DNA from: Gracilaria domingensis
Lineage: Eukaryota > Rhodophyta > Florideophyceae > Gracilariales > Gracilariaceae
DNA length: 64,000 nt
Direction: 5' to 3'
Assembly (NCBI GenBank): GCA_022539475.1
Contig: VCMS01000110.1
Coordinates: 1-64,000 of the forward strand
Both the position numbers and the translations under genes were made by a program. The notes under the pieces were generated by a model, which was not told where the DNA came from, did no database searches, and worked only from the letters and a program-made list of their open reading frames with translations. Of the stretch, positions 62,163-64,000 are shown piece by piece; within the stretch, counting starts at the first letter, position 1; each line of letters opens with the position of its first letter.

Positions 62163-63908
62163 GTGGAGCCATCTACGGAAACAGGTCGCCTACTTCGAGA
62201 CTGTGCGAACTACGTTCTAAGCATGTATCCTGTCGTCGACGAAACTGGAGCGACCATACCACTCTCTGCTAGTCGGAAGGCCGAAGTGGAGGCTACGTTT
62301 AAGAGCTTCTTACCCTCCCCAGAGAGCACTTTAGAGCCAGCTTACTTCGATGCTCCTTTGTTTCCAGTACAACTTGTGCGAGACGTGGCTGCACTTTACG
62401 ACCTTGATGCCGTCCCCGATGGGCTCATTACGTCGTTGCATCTAGAATCCCGCGAGACCGCCAATCGCTCTCTGTTGACCCATGTGTGGTTCATGCACTT
62501 TATGGACGCGTCACTCGACACCATGCGATCTGGAGTTGACCTCTACCGTAGAAGTCGTTCTGCGTCGAGGCTTGCAGCAGCACCTGAGTCTTTCAGGAAC
62601 AACCAGCACCTAACACCTTTTACTGACCAGCCGCAAAATGCAGAAGCTCTTGTCGAGCCTCAATTGCCCCACACAGGGAACAACACATTCTCCGGCAATG
62701 TCCAGTCTCGTCGTAATGGTGCTGGGAACTCACGTACTGTCAATGAAGCTATATCAGGTGATGAGAGTCAGCCTCATAAAGACATCGAAGCGAATCGTGG
62801 ATCATCTGGGATGGACACGCGAAAGGCAAACTACGTTTCCCAGTACTTCAAGGACAATAGGTTTACTGGTGACATTACGCAGTCTATTGAGCTTACATTG
62901 CGAGATTACAACGTGTGTGCTCGCCAACACAGGCTCACTCGGACTCAGAAAGCGGACTATTTCGTGAACATCCTCGAAGGCCCAGCTCGTACGTTTTTCT
63001 TCAACAACGCTAGGGATGATATGTCGTTTGAAGATATGGCAACGCTCATGAAAATTGAATACAACAGTAACGCCCGCCAGTTGCAGGTGTACGGAATGCT
63101 GAAGACGTTGCGTTTAGAGAAGGTTATGTCGGAAAGTGAGATCACAACGTTTTCTGATGGCTTGACCAAGATAGTGAGCGTAATTGAGGAACTGGCACCT
63201 CAGTGCCCTTCCCACTTCCGCTCGGAGTCGCACAAGATTGGCTACCTACGTAATGCTGTCCTTGGAATTGAGTGGGCAAAGTTGCCTATGAGCAACATCG
63301 TTACCTCAAAGTACACCTTTAATGGTTTTATCACGGCTTTAAGAGAAAGTCTCCAGCTCGAAGAAGAGATAAAGGAATCTGTTCGAAAGACCGAAACACT
63401 TGTGACCACGGATGATACTCTGTATCAAAGGTACGGTCGCGATCCGAAGCATGTCCGGAAGCATGCGGGGCGCCGTGACTACAGACCCACTTCCCACGAC
63501 ACTGCTGACAATACCAGGACCTTTGAAGAGAGCAGAAGACGTAACGAATGTCACAGATGCCATGCCAAATGGCAGCCTGGACACAGATGCCAGCCTGGTG
63601 CTGTCCGCAACCAAGTTCGGCAACGCATTCGAAATGGTGAATCAGCAGTCCACATCGTTTCAGACCTCGTTCTGGTCATGGAGGGAGAAAGCGCTGCAGC
63701 CAACGAAGATGTCAGTGCAGGACATGATGACGCAGATGTGGCCACTGAAGACGTCCGCCTATTCGATGAACTCACATCAGGAAAATGGAATGCCGAACAA
63801 GATGATACCGAAAGGGCGGATCAAGAGTGGTTCACCAATCATCTTTCTACAACTCTACGCGGCTCCGACCACATTTCTGCCCCTCCTCCGAAGCAGGATT
63901 TTCAGTAG
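62163..63908 (+). CDS. gag: Retrotransposon gag polyprotein
   Basis: 581 residues. The frame is open from 62085 without an ATG, so the start is uncertain; GTG at 62163 or ATG at 62224 are candidates, as is an upstream exon. The core has a capsid-like pattern (LTRTQKADYFVNILEGPARTF, FEDMATLMKIEYNSNARQLQ, TTFSDGLTKI) found in gag of many eukaryotic LTR elements. Near 63548 is a Cys/His box, CHRCHAKWQPGHRC, with spacing unlike the canonical CCHC knuckle. A Glu/Asp-rich tail follows. Pol would lie to the right of the window; whether it is Ty3/gypsy or Ty1/copia cannot be told. Confidence 0.8.
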   Translation: MEPSTETGRLLRDCANYVLSMYPVVDETGATIPLSASRKAEVEATFKSFLPSPESTLEPAYFDAPLFPVQLVRDVAALYDLDAVPDGLITSLHLESRETANRSLLTHVWFMHFMDASLDTMRSGVDLYRRSRSASRLAAAPESFRNNQHLTPFTDQPQNAEALVEPQLPHTGNNTFSGNVQSRRNGAGNSRTVNEAISGDESQPHKDIEANRGSSGMDTRKANYVSQYFKDNRFTGDITQSIELTLRDYNVCARQHRLTRTQKADYFVNILEGPARTFFFNNARDDMSFEDMATLMKIEYNSNARQLQVYGMLKTLRLEKVMSESEITTFSDGLTKIVSVIEELAPQCPSHFRSESHKIGYLRNAVLGIEWAKLPMSNIVTSKYTFNGFITALRESLQLEEEIKESVRKTETLVTTDDTLYQRYGRDPKHVRKHAGRRDYRPTSHDTADNTRTFEESRRRNECHRCHAKWQPGHRCQPGAVRNQVRQRIRNGESAVHIVSDLVLVMEGESAAANEDVSAGHDDADVATEDVRLFDELTSGKWNAEQDDTERADQEWFTNHLSTTLRGSDHISAPPPKQDFQ

Positions 63909-64000
63909 GGCGACGAGGAATTCAGCCTGAACGTCGTCGCCCAGCGCGATGGGTAGCGTCCCATAGAACTACCCTCCCGAGGCGCAAAGAGAATACCCAC
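63909..64000 (+). other. Sequence after gag, window end
   Basis: 92 bases, no feature recognised. Presumably the gag-pol junction. Confidence 0.4.

Noticed and set aside
1-64000. Genome-wide UGA reassignment
   Set aside because: Both Cys-rich host genes end at TGA where homology ends, and other stops inside transposon ORFs are TAG and TAA.
1-64000. CRISPR arrays, bacterial operons or prophage
   Set aside because: No regularly spaced identical repeats with unique spacers; all recognised genes are eukaryotic transposon or secreted-protein families.

Overview
This is nuclear DNA of a eukaryote, and most of it is transposable elements. The evidence is TATA boxes, AATAAA signals, LTR retrotransposons, PIF/Harbinger and piggyBac transposases, and no bacterial operon structure. 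The few host-like genes have no visible introns and encode secreted proteins, including two with Cys-rich ephrin-receptor-like repeats. A compact-gene, transposon-rich multicellular alga, perhaps a florideophyte red alga, would fit. That assignment is an inference; there is no rRNA, tRNA or organelle marker to test it.

Layout. 1-11072: a very young Ty3/gypsy element in a tandem LTR-sharing array (integrase end, LTR, full internal region, LTR). 11073-14233: AT-rich spacer with an 8-bp-TSD hAT-type MITE and a decayed antisense LTR related to the first element. 14234-25823: a complete 11.6-kb chromodomain Ty3/gypsy element with 5-bp target duplications and a decayed pol. It has a hairpin-rich 3' region and a two-part antisense ORF with its own TATA box. 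25824-36500: a graveyard of relict LTRs, a gag remnant, MITEs and palindromes. 36499-47977: the host-like stretch, with a GNAT-like gene, an orphan small ORF, a secreted 247-aa protein with a clear TATA box and poly(A) signal, and a head-to-head pair of secreted Cys-rich proteins. 48062-58975: matching inverted ends with TTA on both sides suggest one 10.9-kb PIF/Harbinger element (MYB-like ORF plus DDE transposase). It contains a foldback structure, a 47-bp tandem repeat and a nested 3.3-kb piggyBac element with TTAA ends. 59639-60985: a second decayed Harbinger, cut by LTR-retroelement sequence that runs to the window end with a gag gene.

The insertions give a relative chronology. piggyBac landed inside the Harbinger region, an LTR element truncated the second Harbinger transposase, and the tandem gypsy at the left edge is the most recent event because its LTRs differ by only two 1-nt indels that I could see. 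The most unusual observations are: a duplicated module in the young gypsy polyprotein, which is also interrupted by two -1 frame changes and an in-frame UGA; antisense ORFs in two gypsy families; hairpin-dense retroelement leaders; and the 10.9-kb nested Harbinger.
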